From a virus, in the IMG/VR virus record IMGVR_UViG_3300025133_000114, positions 1 through 59,326 of that record: a stretch of DNA of 59,326 bases. The stretch is one strand, 5' to 3'. Of the stretch, positions 8,408 to 17,099 are shown in pieces. A program made the position numbers and the translations under genes. Each line of letters opens with the position of its first letter. The stretch's first letter is position 1. Below the pieces are notes generated by a model that saw only the letters and a program-made list of their open reading frames with translations, did not search any database and had not been told where the DNA came from.

Positions 8408-9263
8408 TGAAACTACAGCAGGGGTCGACAACAAACGTGTTCGTGATATCACGATGCTTCCGTCCACCATTGAGACGATTGACTACGCCCTTCACAACTG
8501 GGTTGATGAAATTGTTAACCCATTCGCAACCACAAATAAGGGGTGGGAGAAGGTTGATGTTCGCTGGGTCAGCGGTGAAAGAAGTTGGCAGATTAAGGAA
8601 GACCGAGATATCAGAGATGGAAGTAGCCGAATCATTCTGCCTATGATAACCATGTACAGAACAGGGTTTCAGAAAGACCCCGCCATGAAGGGCGTTGCAT
8701 GGGCACACATCCCCAGCGTCAATGACGCGAAAGGAGGGGTTAGAAGCCTTACTGTTTCTCGTCGAATAGAGCAAGTAAAAACCTCTAAGTTTGCAAATGC
8801 AACTGCTAAGCGTCTTTACAATCAGTCAACTTTTCCATTTGGCAACAAGAAAGTTGTTTACCAGACAAAGACTTTCCCTATTCCGGTTTACATCGTCGGA
8901 TCTTACACAGTATCGATCAGAACCGAGTATATTCAGCAGATGAACGAGATTGTTCAGCCCTTCCTGACGAGAACTGGGCAAATTAATAACTTTTTTATGA
9001 CCAGGGATGGACATAAGTACGAAGGGTTTGTACAAAATGAGATAACAGACAGCAGCAACTCGGTCAACATGGGGGAAGAGCGTCGTTTCTACTTAAACAA
9101 CTTTGATATCAAGGTTCTTGGGTATCTCATAGGCGAAGGAAAAAATGATGCTCGCCCAAAGATAGCAATTAGGGAGAATGCAGTGGAAGTTAGGATCCCT
9201 CGTGAACACGTTGTCTTTGGAGATATAAACGAATACTTAAAGAAAGGATTTTATAGATCGTAA
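8397..9263 (+). CDS. Tail completion or sheath-terminator protein, possibly gp15-like
   Basis: This 288-residue protein starts inside the preceding gene behind a strong GGGAGGGG site. The N-terminal part reads LPSTIETIDYALHNWVDEIV, followed by a GWEKVDVRWVSGERSWQIKED segment that recurs in tail-completion proteins between neck and sheath genes of T4-like phages. T4 gp15 (272 residues) caps the tail sheath and tube and joins them to the neck; length and position agree. The family assignment is inference from position and pattern. Confidence 0.5.
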   Translation: MPSDETTAGVDNKRVRDITMLPSTIETIDYALHNWVDEIVNPFATTNKGWEKVDVRWVSGERSWQIKEDRDIRDGSSRIILPMITMYRTGFQKDPAMKGVAWAHIPSVNDAKGGVRSLTVSRRIEQVKTSKFANATAKRLYNQSTFPFGNKKVVYQTKTFPIPVYIVGSYTVSIRTEYIQQMNEIVQPFLTRTGQINNFFMTRDGHKYEGFVQNEITDSSNSVNMGEERRFYLNNFDIKVLGYLIGEGKNDARPKIAIRENAVEVRIPREHVVFGDINEYLKKGFYRS

Positions 9264-9285
9264 AGAGAGATTCGTCTTTTGATAC

Positions 9286-9294
9286 ACTATTTAT
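9286..9294 (+). promoter_or_regulatory. Putative late promoter box ACTATTTAT
   Basis: An exact copy lies 48 nt before the tail sheath start. A TATAAT at 9317-9322 with a poor -35 (TTTACG, 17 nt upstream) overlaps the region and could be an additional sigma-70-like start. Confidence 0.65.
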
Positions 9295-9342
9295 TTACGA
9301 AACTTGGAATCTTTGTTATAATTCTAAAGGAGACCAGAAGTA

Positions 9343-12300
9343 ATGTCAGAAGTAAGAAAATTTAAGTTTGTTTCCCCCGGCATCTTTCTAAGAGAGATTG
9401 ACAATTCGCAACTGCCGTCAGTTGCGCCGGAAGTCGGTCCTGTTTTTGTCGGGAGAGCACGCAAAGGTCCAGCCAACAGACCATATAAAGTTGAATCATT
9501 CAGCGAGTTTGTTGATGTGTTTGGAACGCCAGTCGCCGGGGGAAGCGGCGGTGATTATTTCCGCGAAGGAAACATCGCTGGTCCCACTTATGCGGTTTAT
9601 GCTGCACAAGCTTATTTAGACGCACAGGTAGGTCCCGTTACATATGTTCGTATGCTTGGCGAACAGAATTTTGATCAGGATGGTACAACCAACGCACAAG
9701 CTGGCTGGAACACACTGACCGAATTTGATAGCGATCAGAACGTTAACCTGAGAGCCGCTAAAGGCGGCGCTTATGGTCTCTTCGTCATTCAGTCTGGCTC
9801 TGCGACTGGCGTAAGAACTACGGCTACGATGACAGGCTCTTTGGCAGCGATTTGGTATTGTAATTCCGGCTCAAGCCTTGTATTGTCCGGCAATGCGATT
9901 CCAGATAACAACTCCGATACACCATTCGCTGTTTCTGGCGCGGCAATTGTGATCGCTTCGGATTCAAGTATGACATTTACAGCCGAAGTCATAGGAAGTG
10001 GTTCTACGGCTGGGCTTTATACGGCACAGTCGCTTCTCAAAACCGAATTTAACTTTAACCGCGATAGCGACAATTATATTCGTAAGGTCTTCAACACGAA
10101 CCCTACGACGGTCAACAGCACTATTTCAAATCAGTCTTTAATGTCAGAGGGTGAATCTAAGTATTGGCTTGGTGAGACTTATGATTCTTATCTTTTCGAG
10201 AAGCTCGGCACTGACACAGGCACAACCTATGGCTTCATCGCCGCAATCAACTCTGGTTCGACGGGTCACCTGAACGCCGGTTCCAACCATTGGGGTGACA
10301 GGAAAACAAGCCTGATCAACCCAAGAACGGGGTGGTTCTTCTCACAGGACATCCTTACTGTCGGCGGTGCAGGTCGTGCTACTTATGACGCGACCAACAT
10401 GACAAAGCTCTTCCGATTCTACGGAAGAGACGGTGGCGAGTATATCCAAGAAAATTATAAAATCTCCATTCAAGACATCAAGTCTTCCACCACTAACTAT
10501 GATAGCTACGGCTCTTTTACAGTGCTTGTCCGCGCTGCGAACGATTCTGATGCTAAGCCGGTAATCATCGAGAGGTTCTCCGAATGTAACCTTAACCCCC
10601 AATCGCAGAATTATGTTGCAAGAAAGGTTGGTGATCGTTATGTTGAGTGGGATTATCAAGATTCTCGCATGAGAGAGTATGGCGAGTTCTCAAATCGGTC
10701 TGAAATCGTTCGTATCGAGATGAATCCCGATATCAATGGTATCGATGCCCGCCTCCTTCCGTTTGGCGTCTTTGGACCACCTAGACCTCCGGGCTTTATG
10801 GTCCTCTCGGGCTCTTCGAAGGCATCTGCGTTTTCCGCAGCCACAAGAAATGTTGTTCCGCTCCTTGGGAATGCGTGGCAAACTGTTGCGCTGACGGGCA
10901 CGGCGGGGCAGGCTGCTCCTTCTTACTCGTATATTGAGGGTTCTGGCTCCGTTGCATCTCCTTGGGCTGCAACACAGGGTCTTTATATCGCAGCCGGGAC
11001 ACAGGGCATGATGATTCAGACACATGTATCTGGTGCCGCCCCGTTGGAGACAGCCCCTGGTACTTGGGCAAGCGGGATGCAGTTTACTGCCTCGTGCTAC
11101 TTCCCATCTACTCTCACGCGACTTTCGGCTTCCGACCACGGTGTCGCTTCGCCCAAACAAGCTTACTGGGGTCTCCAGACCCACTACTGGACAAGCGGAA
11201 AGACTTCCACCTCGTTTGACCGTGGCTATCGTGATTATCTCCGTGGGCTCCCGTTGGGCGAATCTGCTAGATTCGGCTCCCTGACAGGTCCGCCGACAAA
11301 TAATGAATATTCTTGGATCTTCACCTTGGACGACCTTGTTGTCCCAGGTGGGAATCTCGGAAAGACATATTGGTTATCGGGCTCTCGTAACGGTCACGTT
11401 GCCACCACCACGGTGGGAGATTCGGTGACCTCGGCATCCTATCAGGCTGCTCTTGATTCGGGCTTGAATCGTTTCACCTCGCCTTTATTCGGCGGCTTTG
11501 ACGGCTGGGATATTAAAGAGAAAGACCCTCTTCGTGACGGCTTCTTGACCAACGCCACTACGACACAGACTGCCATCAATAACTACGGGCATAACACTGT
11601 TGAAAAGGCTATTAATACCGTAGCGGATCCTGAGTTTGTTGAAATGAATATGCTTAGTGCTCCCGGTATCGTGAATGAGCAGCTTACAGAAAAGGTTCTG
11701 AATGTCTGCGAAGATCGTGGCGATGCTATCGGGGTTATTGACTTACGCGGGGTGTATCAGCCCTTTACGGAGAACTATAACGACTTTAAGACGCGAGTTA
11801 CTCAAACATCTTTAGATAGCTGTATTACAAGCCTAAGAGATCGAAATATCAACTCTAGTTACGGCTGTACCTATTATCCTTGGGTCCAGATTCGCGATAG
11901 TCTTACGGGTCAGTTCCTTTGGGCTCCGCCTTCGGTTGCAGCGATTGGTACTTTCGCAAGCTCTGAGCGTGCATCGGAAGTTTGGTTCGCACCTGCTGGT
12001 TTCAACAGGGGCGGCTTAAGTAAGAGCGGTGCTGCTGGTCTCCCGGTCATCGCGGTGACAGAGAAGCTTACTTCGGTTGAACGGGATAAGCTTTATGAGG
12101 CAAACATCAACCCGATTGCTACTTTCCCAAGCGAAGGAATCGTCATCTTCGGTCAAAAGACCCTTCAGGTTACACCTTCCGCTCTGGACCGTATCAATGT
12201 CCGCCGTCTGATGATCTTTATTAAGAAAGAGATCTCCCGGATTGCTTCGGGCATCCTGTTTGACCAGAATGTTCCAGCTACTTGGCTACGCTTCACAGGT

Positions 12301-12504
12301 CAGGCTGAGCCTCTCCTCGCGAGTGTCAAGGCTAGAATGGGTCTCACAGAGTTCAGGGTTGTCTTGGATGAAACCACTACTACGCCAGACTTAATTGATC
12401 GTAACATCCTGTATGCCAAGATCTTCCTCAAGCCTGCTAGAGCAATTGAGTTCATCGCAATCGACTTCAACATCGCGAGATCGGGAGCATCGTTTGCTGA
12501 CTAA
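9343..12504 (+). CDS. Tail sheath protein, T4 gp18-like, enlarged
   Basis: This 1053-residue protein forms the contractile sheath. The N-terminus has the sheath signature VSPGIFLREIDNSQL and GPVFVGRARKGPANRPYKV. The C-terminal domain (about residues 760-1053) contains NVRRLMIFIKKEISRIASGI, NVPATWLRFTGQAEPLL and AKIFLKPARAIEFIAIDF, typical of contractile sheaths. T4 gp18 has 659 residues, so about 400 extra residues lie in the middle (roughly 140-700), rich in Gly, Ser, Thr and Ala. In T4 the middle domains face outward, so the extra sequence is probably surface exposed. The tube gene follows, as in T4. Confidence 0.93.
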   Translation: MSEVRKFKFVSPGIFLREIDNSQLPSVAPEVGPVFVGRARKGPANRPYKVESFSEFVDVFGTPVAGGSGGDYFREGNIAGPTYAVYAAQAYLDAQVGPVTYVRMLGEQNFDQDGTTNAQAGWNTLTEFDSDQNVNLRAAKGGAYGLFVIQSGSATGVRTTATMTGSLAAIWYCNSGSSLVLSGNAIPDNNSDTPFAVSGAAIVIASDSSMTFTAEVIGSGSTAGLYTAQSLLKTEFNFNRDSDNYIRKVFNTNPTTVNSTISNQSLMSEGESKYWLGETYDSYLFEKLGTDTGTTYGFIAAINSGSTGHLNAGSNHWGDRKTSLINPRTGWFFSQDILTVGGAGRATYDATNMTKLFRFYGRDGGEYIQENYKISIQDIKSSTTNYDSYGSFTVLVRAANDSDAKPVIIERFSECNLNPQSQNYVARKVGDRYVEWDYQDSRMREYGEFSNRSEIVRIEMNPDINGIDARLLPFGVFGPPRPPGFMVLSGSSKASAFSAATRNVVPLLGNAWQTVALTGTAGQAAPSYSYIEGSGSVASPWAATQGLYIAAGTQGMMIQTHVSGAAPLETAPGTWASGMQFTASCYFPSTLTRLSASDHGVASPKQAYWGLQTHYWTSGKTSTSFDRGYRDYLRGLPLGESARFGSLTGPPTNNEYSWIFTLDDLVVPGGNLGKTYWLSGSRNGHVATTTVGDSVTSASYQAALDSGLNRFTSPLFGGFDGWDIKEKDPLRDGFLTNATTTQTAINNYGHNTVEKAINTVADPEFVEMNMLSAPGIVNEQLTEKVLNVCEDRGDAIGVIDLRGVYQPFTENYNDFKTRVTQTSLDSCITSLRDRNINSSYGCTYYPWVQIRDSLTGQFLWAPPSVAAIGTFASSERASEVWFAPAGFNRGGLSKSGAAGLPVIAVTEKLTSVERDKLYEANINPIATFPSEGIVIFGQKTLQVTPSALDRINVRRLMIFIKKEISRIASGILFDQNVPATWLRFTGQAEPLLASVKARMGLTEFRVVLDETTTTPDLIDRNILYAKIFLKPARAIEFIAIDFNIARSGASFAD

Positions 12505-12530
12505 AAAAAGGGGGTAATTTAATTTACCCC
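12505..12530 (-). terminator. Hairpin terminator oriented to the minus strand
   Basis: GGGGTAA (12511-12517) pairs with TTACCCC (12524-12530) across a 6-nt loop. The T run needed for termination lies on the minus strand (A7 on + at 12504-12510), so this would stop leftward transcription. On the + strand it is only a hairpin right after the sheath stop. No minus-strand gene is evident nearby. Confidence 0.5.
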
Positions 12531-12531
12531 G

Positions 12532-12540
12532 ACTATTTAC
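12532..12540 (+). promoter_or_regulatory. Putative late promoter box ACTATTTAC
   Basis: The box matches 8 of 9 bases, abuts the hairpin at 12511-12530, and lies 22 nt upstream of the tube start. Confidence 0.55.
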
Positions 12541-12562
12541 TATACAAGGGAGAGAACTAATA

Positions 12563-13165
12563 ATGGGATTCTGGACAGACGCAACATTGCAAGATCCAAA
12601 GAGAGCATATAGATTTTTAGTCACACTGGGGACCATGGAGAATGGCGCACAGTGGTATGCCAAGGCGGTTACAAAGCCTAGCTTTAAAATCGGCACTGCC
12701 GAGCATAAGTTTTTAAATCATACTTTCTACTACCCTACTCGTACAGAGTGGGACGAAGTTACTGTCACATTAGTCGATCCCGTTACTCCCGATGCAGCGA
12801 ACTCTACTTTAGCCATTGTTAAAGCGTCTGGCTATGATCCCTCTATTTTAACCGCTGCGGCTTATGGAACCACAACTTCTAAGTCTGCTGCGGTCTCTGC
12901 CCTTGGCGGTCTCAAAATCCAGCAAATTGATTCGTTGAGTCAGCCAATCGAGACATGGACTCTTTGGAACGCTTTCCTGACAGGAGCTAAATTTTCTGAT
13001 CTCGCATACGATAGCGACGATATGACGACGGTTGAGCTTTCAATTAGATATGACTGGGCTTACCTGGAAGTTCCCAACGGTGCCCAGGTTGGTCCGATTA
13101 CAAATGAGATTGTCGGTGAAAACGCGACGATGGACTCGAACACGTACTTCAAGCCGGGTACGTGA
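12563..13165 (+). CDS. Tail tube protein, T4 gp19-like
   Basis: This 200-residue protein forms the inner tail tube through which DNA passes. The N-terminus FWTDATLQDPKRAYRFLVTL and the motif NHTFYYPTRTEWDEVTVTLV are characteristic of T4-type tubes. T4 gp19 has 163 residues; the extra residues lie mostly at the C-terminus. It directly follows the sheath gene, and its own late promoter box allows tube and sheath to be made in similar amounts. Confidence 0.88.
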   Translation: MGFWTDATLQDPKRAYRFLVTLGTMENGAQWYAKAVTKPSFKIGTAEHKFLNHTFYYPTRTEWDEVTVTLVDPVTPDAANSTLAIVKASGYDPSILTAAAYGTTTSKSAAVSALGGLKIQQIDSLSQPIETWTLWNAFLTGAKFSDLAYDSDDMTTVELSIRYDWAYLEVPNGAQVGPITNEIVGENATMDSNTYFKPGT

Positions 13166-13196
13166 TACAGAGACAATTTTTTAACTAGAGGTGTGA

Positions 13197-14048
13197 ATGG
13201 CTAGAAATAATGGAGATCGCTTAGGCGTTCCGACTACGCAAGTGTCCGGCGCTCCGATCAGTGAAGCTCCACCCAATCCGGCAATGGCATTTGCCACGCC
13301 GACGACCTTCGTGGAGTTACCTTCCAAGGGAACTCTTTATCCGGAGGGTCATCCTCTTTTTGGGCGTGAGCAGATAGAAATCCGTTTTATGACGGCAAAA
13401 GAAGAGGATATCTTAACTTCGGAGGCGCTTCTCAAGAAAGGCATTGCGATTGACAGAATGGTCCAGAGTGTTATTCTTGATCCGAGAGTCAAAGTTGAAG
13501 AGCTTGCCGTTGGTGACAAGAATGCTATTATTGTTGCTGCCCGTATCAGTGGATACGGAAAGGAATATGAAGTTGGCGTAAATTGTCCCAATTGTGGCTC
13601 TAGAACGGACTATTCTTTCGACCTTGAAAAGGCAAAGATCCACGATGGGCAAGATCATAGCGACTTTGATGTCGAGAAGACGGAGGGTGGAACTTTTGTT
13701 ATCACTACCCCGGCTTTGAAGGCTCAAGTAGAGATGCGCCCGATGTACGGCATTGACGAAAAGTACCTGACACAGCTTGCAGCTAATAGGAAAGCCAAAA
13801 AGCTTCCTTCTACGACCACAACCGACCAGTTACGTCGCCTTGTGGTCTCGGTGAACGGCAACACAGACTCGGCATATAGGGAATCATTTATAAGTAATGC
13901 TACCGCTATAGACACGAGATACCTTCGTCAGGCATATCGTCAAATTATGCCAAATATTGACCTAACACAAGAGTTTTTGTGTTCTTCCTGCGGTGTAGGG
14001 TCCGAAATGGCGGTGCCCTTGACAGCCAAATTTTTTTGGGCTCAGTGA
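13197..14048 (+). CDS. T4 gp26-like protein, probable tail-assembly chaperone (unshifted form)
   Basis: This 283-residue protein has a conserved VELPSKGTLYPEGHPL segment followed by a region with TAKEEDIL, and a zinc ribbon made of CPNCG (near residue 125) and CSSCG (near residue 265). These are features of the gp26-like family I know from T4-like phages. It sits between the tube and tape-measure genes, the position of tail-assembly chaperones. The frame ends about ten codons after the second Cys pair at ...FFWAQ. A downstream coding stretch in another frame has no start codon and is probably reached by ribosomal frameshifting on a T7 run (14031-14037), giving a longer product. Chaperone role is inference. 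Confidence 0.7.
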   Translation: MARNNGDRLGVPTTQVSGAPISEAPPNPAMAFATPTTFVELPSKGTLYPEGHPLFGREQIEIRFMTAKEEDILTSEALLKKGIAIDRMVQSVILDPRVKVEELAVGDKNAIIVAARISGYGKEYEVGVNCPNCGSRTDYSFDLEKAKIHDGQDHSDFDVEKTEGGTFVITTPALKAQVEMRPMYGIDEKYLTQLAANRKAKKLPSTTTTDQLRRLVVSVNGNTDSAYRESFISNATAIDTRYLRQAYRQIMPNIDLTQEFLCSSCGVGSEMAVPLTAKFFWAQ

Positions 14049-14253
14049 ACAATATATAGAGAGCGTATATGAGCAGTTTTTCCTGCTTAAGTATCATGGT
14101 GGGTGGAGCTTCTACGAGGCTTACAATCTCCCCGTTCAGATTCGCTATTGGTTCTTGAAAAGACTAGAAAAACAACTTAAATCTGAACAAGAACAGATGG
14201 AAAAAGCTAGGGATAAAGGAAAAGGTGGTGGGAGACCTCCACCCCCAAGGTAA
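14023..14253 (+). CDS. Frameshift extension of the tail-assembly chaperone, no start codon of its own
   Basis: This frame opens after a TGA at 14020-14022 and runs to TAA at 14251. It encodes GLSEQYIESVYEQFFLLKYH, then GGWSFYEAYNLP and a basic helix, a well-formed protein segment, but contains no ATG, GTG or TTG before the TTG late in the segment. The overlapping 13197 gene runs through AAATTTTTTTGGG (14028-14040) in the adjacent frame. A tRNA-Phe on TTT can re-pair perfectly after a +1 or a -2 slip, and either move enters this frame, adding about 71 residues. Tail-chaperone G/GT-type frameshifts (-1, -2 or +1) are known in many tailed phages. A homopolymer sequencing error is the alternative. 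Confidence 0.7.
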   Translation, partial: QPNFFGLSEQYIESVYEQFFLLKYHGGWSFYEAYNLPVQIRYWFLKRLEKQLKSEQEQMEKARDKGKGGGRPPPPR

Positions 14254-14278
14254 GGTCGGATGCGAAAGCTTCGACCTT
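14252..14278 (+). other. Stem-loop after the tail chaperone gene
   Basis: AAGGTCG (14252-14258) pairs with CGACCTT (14272-14278). Inside the loop a GC-GAAA-GC mini-hairpin can form. The following CTCTGTT is not a clean U-run, so this may be a weak terminator or an mRNA-stabilising structure just before the next late box. Confidence 0.5.
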
Positions 14279-14291
14279 TCTCTGTTAAGGG

Positions 14292-14300
14292 ACTATTTAT
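14292..14300 (+). promoter_or_regulatory. Putative late promoter box ACTATTTAT
   Basis: An exact copy lies 32 nt before the start at 14333. Confidence 0.7.
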
Positions 14301-14332
14301 ATCATGAGAGTCTAATCGGGAGACAATTGTAA

Positions 14333-14677
14333 ATGTTAAACGAAGATAAACTGGATAATCTTGTTATAGATTTTGCCGAAATAAGAGAGAAAAAGCTTAA
14401 CGAATCATTTTTGGCAGCATTTGGTAATTGGGTCAAGCTTATCCTCAATAGAACTTTTGGTCAAGGGAAAGGCTCTTCTGGTCCCTATGTCTCCGTGAAG
14501 GGAACCCCGACAGAGATTAAGGCGTTCGCTCAAGCACTCGGCAACGAGAAGAGGTATATCGAGGCTATCAGGAAACATGGTCTCGACGACCCTCGTGTTA
14601 CGTCGAACAAAGCGAGGCTCAAAAAGGCTGTTTCGTCTTTTGAGAGGTCGACCGGCATTAAGTGGCCGTTTAAATAG
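14333..14677 (+). CDS. Conserved late protein between tail chaperone and tape measure
   Basis: This 114-residue protein of unknown function starts MLNEDKLDNLVIDFAEIREK. A conserved-looking middle section reads YVSVKGTPTEIKAFAQALGN followed by EKRYIEAIRKHGLDDPR. It ends in FERSTGIKWPFK. I have seen the same architecture in other T4-like aquatic phages but know no role. The first 25 residues are helical and end with L-N-E, which could be a prohead-protease type site. It is preceded by its own late box and is followed after 11 nt by the tape measure gene. Confidence 0.65.
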   Translation: MLNEDKLDNLVIDFAEIREKKLNESFLAAFGNWVKLILNRTFGQGKGSSGPYVSVKGTPTEIKAFAQALGNEKRYIEAIRKHGLDDPRVTSNKARLKKAVSSFERSTGIKWPFK

Positions 14678-14688
14678 GAAACTTATAA

Positions 14689-17055
14689 ATGGCACCAAGA
14701 GAAACCAAAGAAGAAAAACTTAGAAGGGAATCCGAGCAAGCCACAGCCGCAGTCACAAGACTAAGCGATGCCGTTGAGGGCTTGAGAGAACGCACAGCGG
14801 GTTCCGCCGAGGAGCTTTCCCAGTTCATTGACGCGGAACTCGACGCAGCAAAAGCTGCTTTGGCTCTTTCCAAGCAACTCAATGATACTGCTGGAATTAT
14901 AGAGCACACCGAACATATAAGGAAACTCAGTAGAGAGAGTGAAGCGTATGCAGAGGCTGCCAAGAAAGCTGAAGACAGGGCGAAGGCGTTTGCTAGTGCA
15001 GGCGAAGACTTAGGGCAAGAGTTAGCGGGCTTGATTCCAATAATCGGCGGTAACGTTGATTATATGGACACATTCGGCGGCAAGCTTGCCATGGCTTCTG
15101 CTAACGCAGGAGGGTTTGTAGACGGGCTTGGTGATGTAGCAGGCGGTTTCGCGGCTATGTTCAACCCCACCCAGTTGGCTACAAACATGCTCAGCTTTGC
15201 TACCGAAGGGGTGATGGCATGGGTTGGCTCAGCCGTTGAAATGAGCATGGCTACGCAGGCAGCTACAGCAAACTTCAATAGAGCCACCGGTATGATGGGT
15301 CAATACAACGGCGCTATGATGGGTGCGTTTCGTTCGACTACACAAGCTGGTGCTTCTTATGAAGACGCGGCAGAATCATTCGAGACGCTTATTCTCACAA
15401 CTTCTAGATTTACAGATATGGTACCAGCGCAACAGCAAGCTTTAGCTGAGACTTCTTTGGTATTGGATAATCTGGGTATTGATTTGTCGACAAGCGCAGC
15501 AAATCTACATATTATGACCACAAGTCTTAATATGACAGCCGGCGAAGCAGAAACTACTTCGAGAAGGCTCGTTTCAGCCGCACATGCTATGGGTGTTGCC
15601 CCAGCCGAGATGGCGGCTGATTTCGCGTCAGCAGGTGCCCAATTCGCATCCTTTGGGGACCAGGCAGTCGATGCTTTCATCGACCTTAAGGAGGTCGCCA
15701 AGAAAACCGGAATTGAGTTGCAAGGTCTTTTAAGTATTACTGAAAAGTTCACAACGTTCGAGGGTGCAGCAGACCACGTTGGCAAGCTTAACGCTCTTCT
15801 TGGCGGCTCTTTCCTCAACACCGTTGATATGGTCACCCTTAGCCTGGAAGATCCAGCAGCAGCCATGCAGGAAGTTAGAAATGCTGTTCTTGATGCAGGC
15901 TTATCGTTTGAATCCATGAATCCGGCAATGCGCCGAGCAGTTGCTTCCGCTGCCGGTCTTGAAGATGCTGGTCAACTTGCGGCTCTTATGAGCGGCGAGC
16001 TAGATGGTCTCGGGAGTGCGTCAAGCGCAACCGCTGATCAGCTTGAGGACCTCAAAGAAGCTACAAAATTTACTCAAACTCTGTCTGATGAACTGGAGGC
16101 TACGAGGTTGGCATTCACAGCCAATTTTAGTCCTATTATCGAAGGTATTATTATTCCGGTGTTGGACAAACTTCAGGGACTTGCTTCGTTCTTAAATGAC
16201 ACATTTCACCCAAACGCTGCGGCTTTTATTTCTCTGGCAGGGTTTATGCTGATGGGGAAATTGGCTTTCTGGCAGTTATCAAAAGCGATTGCCACCACGA
16301 CGGCTCCCATCACCGCCCTCACCGGTGAGATGGCAGCCCTTAATGGCACCTTGGGCAGCTTGGCTCTCGAAGCCGTTCCAGCATCCGGCGGAATAAAAAC
16401 AGTTGGCACAGCAGCAGCCACAGCAGGCACTGGCTTGATGAGCATGGCATTGGCTGTTCTGGCGATTGGGGCTGGTATTGGAATAGCAGCAGCAGGACTG
16501 GCTTTGTTCGTATACTCCTTCTCATTTTTGACTGGTGATCAACTGTTTTATGCAGCCGTAGGGCTCGTCGCCTTGGCGGCTGGTTTTGCAGTGCTGATAG
16601 GGACAATGATGTTCTTTGCACAGCCTCTTGGCGCTGCTGCCGTCGCCGGTCTGCTTGCTGTTGGTGGTGCCGTGGCACTGATAGGTATAGGTATCGCAGC
16701 GGCTGCTGCTGGGATGGCGCTCCTTGTAGCATCCATCGGTACTCTGGCGGCAACTGCTGAAGATTTTGCGATGATCGGCGAAGCATTCGAGAATTTGAGT
16801 ATTCCAAAAATGATTGTGTACACGACCGCGATGACTGCTACCGCTATGGCTGGGATGACACCCGCTGGCGTCGTTGTCGCTGCGATGGCGGGTGCTGCTG
16901 GAGGAGGCGGTGGTGCTGCAACCACCGCCGCTGCAACCAAAGTTGAAGTTAAGATAAACGGCAGTTTAAGAAAACTGTTCAAGGTGTTGGACAAGCGATA
17001 TGTGCAAGGCAAGAGTGTAGCCCCTGGCAAAATTTCAAATAACCAATATCAATAG
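14689..17055 (+). CDS. Tail tape measure protein
   Basis: This 788-residue protein has the usual tape-measure layout. The N-terminal third (about 1-110) is a charged coiled coil. A helical middle part rich in Ala, Met, Ser and Thr follows. Several long hydrophobic segments lie between about residues 510 and 690 (for example MALAVLAIGAGIGIAAAGLA). The end is a Gly/Ala stretch and a short basic C-terminus. Tape measure proteins set tail length and may help DNA cross the inner membrane. T4 gp29 has 590 residues; the greater length here predicts a longer tail. The preceding chaperone and following baseplate genes fit. Confidence 0.85.
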   Translation: MAPRETKEEKLRRESEQATAAVTRLSDAVEGLRERTAGSAEELSQFIDAELDAAKAALALSKQLNDTAGIIEHTEHIRKLSRESEAYAEAAKKAEDRAKAFASAGEDLGQELAGLIPIIGGNVDYMDTFGGKLAMASANAGGFVDGLGDVAGGFAAMFNPTQLATNMLSFATEGVMAWVGSAVEMSMATQAATANFNRATGMMGQYNGAMMGAFRSTTQAGASYEDAAESFETLILTTSRFTDMVPAQQQALAETSLVLDNLGIDLSTSAANLHIMTTSLNMTAGEAETTSRRLVSAAHAMGVAPAEMAADFASAGAQFASFGDQAVDAFIDLKEVAKKTGIELQGLLSITEKFTTFEGAADHVGKLNALLGGSFLNTVDMVTLSLEDPAAAMQEVRNAVLDAGLSFESMNPAMRRAVASAAGLEDAGQLAALMSGELDGLGSASSATADQLEDLKEATKFTQTLSDELEATRLAFTANFSPIIEGIIIPVLDKLQGLASFLNDTFHPNAAAFISLAGFMLMGKLAFWQLSKAIATTTAPITALTGEMAALNGTLGSLALEAVPASGGIKTVGTAAATAGTGLMSMALAVLAIGAGIGIAAAGLALFVYSFSFLTGDQLFYAAVGLVALAAGFAVLIGTMMFFAQPLGAAAVAGLLAVGGAVALIGIGIAAAAAGMALLVASIGTLAATAEDFAMIGEAFENLSIPKMIVYTTAMTATAMAGMTPAGVVVAAMAGAAGGGGGAATTAAATKVEVKINGSLRKLFKVLDKRYVQGKSVAPGKISNNQYQ

Positions 17056-17060
17056 TTAAA

Positions 17061-17069
17061 ACTATATAT
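17061..17069 (+). promoter_or_regulatory. Putative late promoter box ACTATATAT
   Basis: The box matches 8 of 9 bases and lies 30 nt before the start at 17100. Confidence 0.5.
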
Positions 17070-17099
17070 CGTTCTAATTATTACAAGGAGGCAATAGTA

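Noticed and set aside
14069-14158. ATG-started 29-codon frame as an independent start for the region after the gp26-like gene
   Set aside because: It is in a different frame from the well-formed coding stretch and stops after 29 codons of unremarkable sequence, so it does not replace the frameshift explanation.
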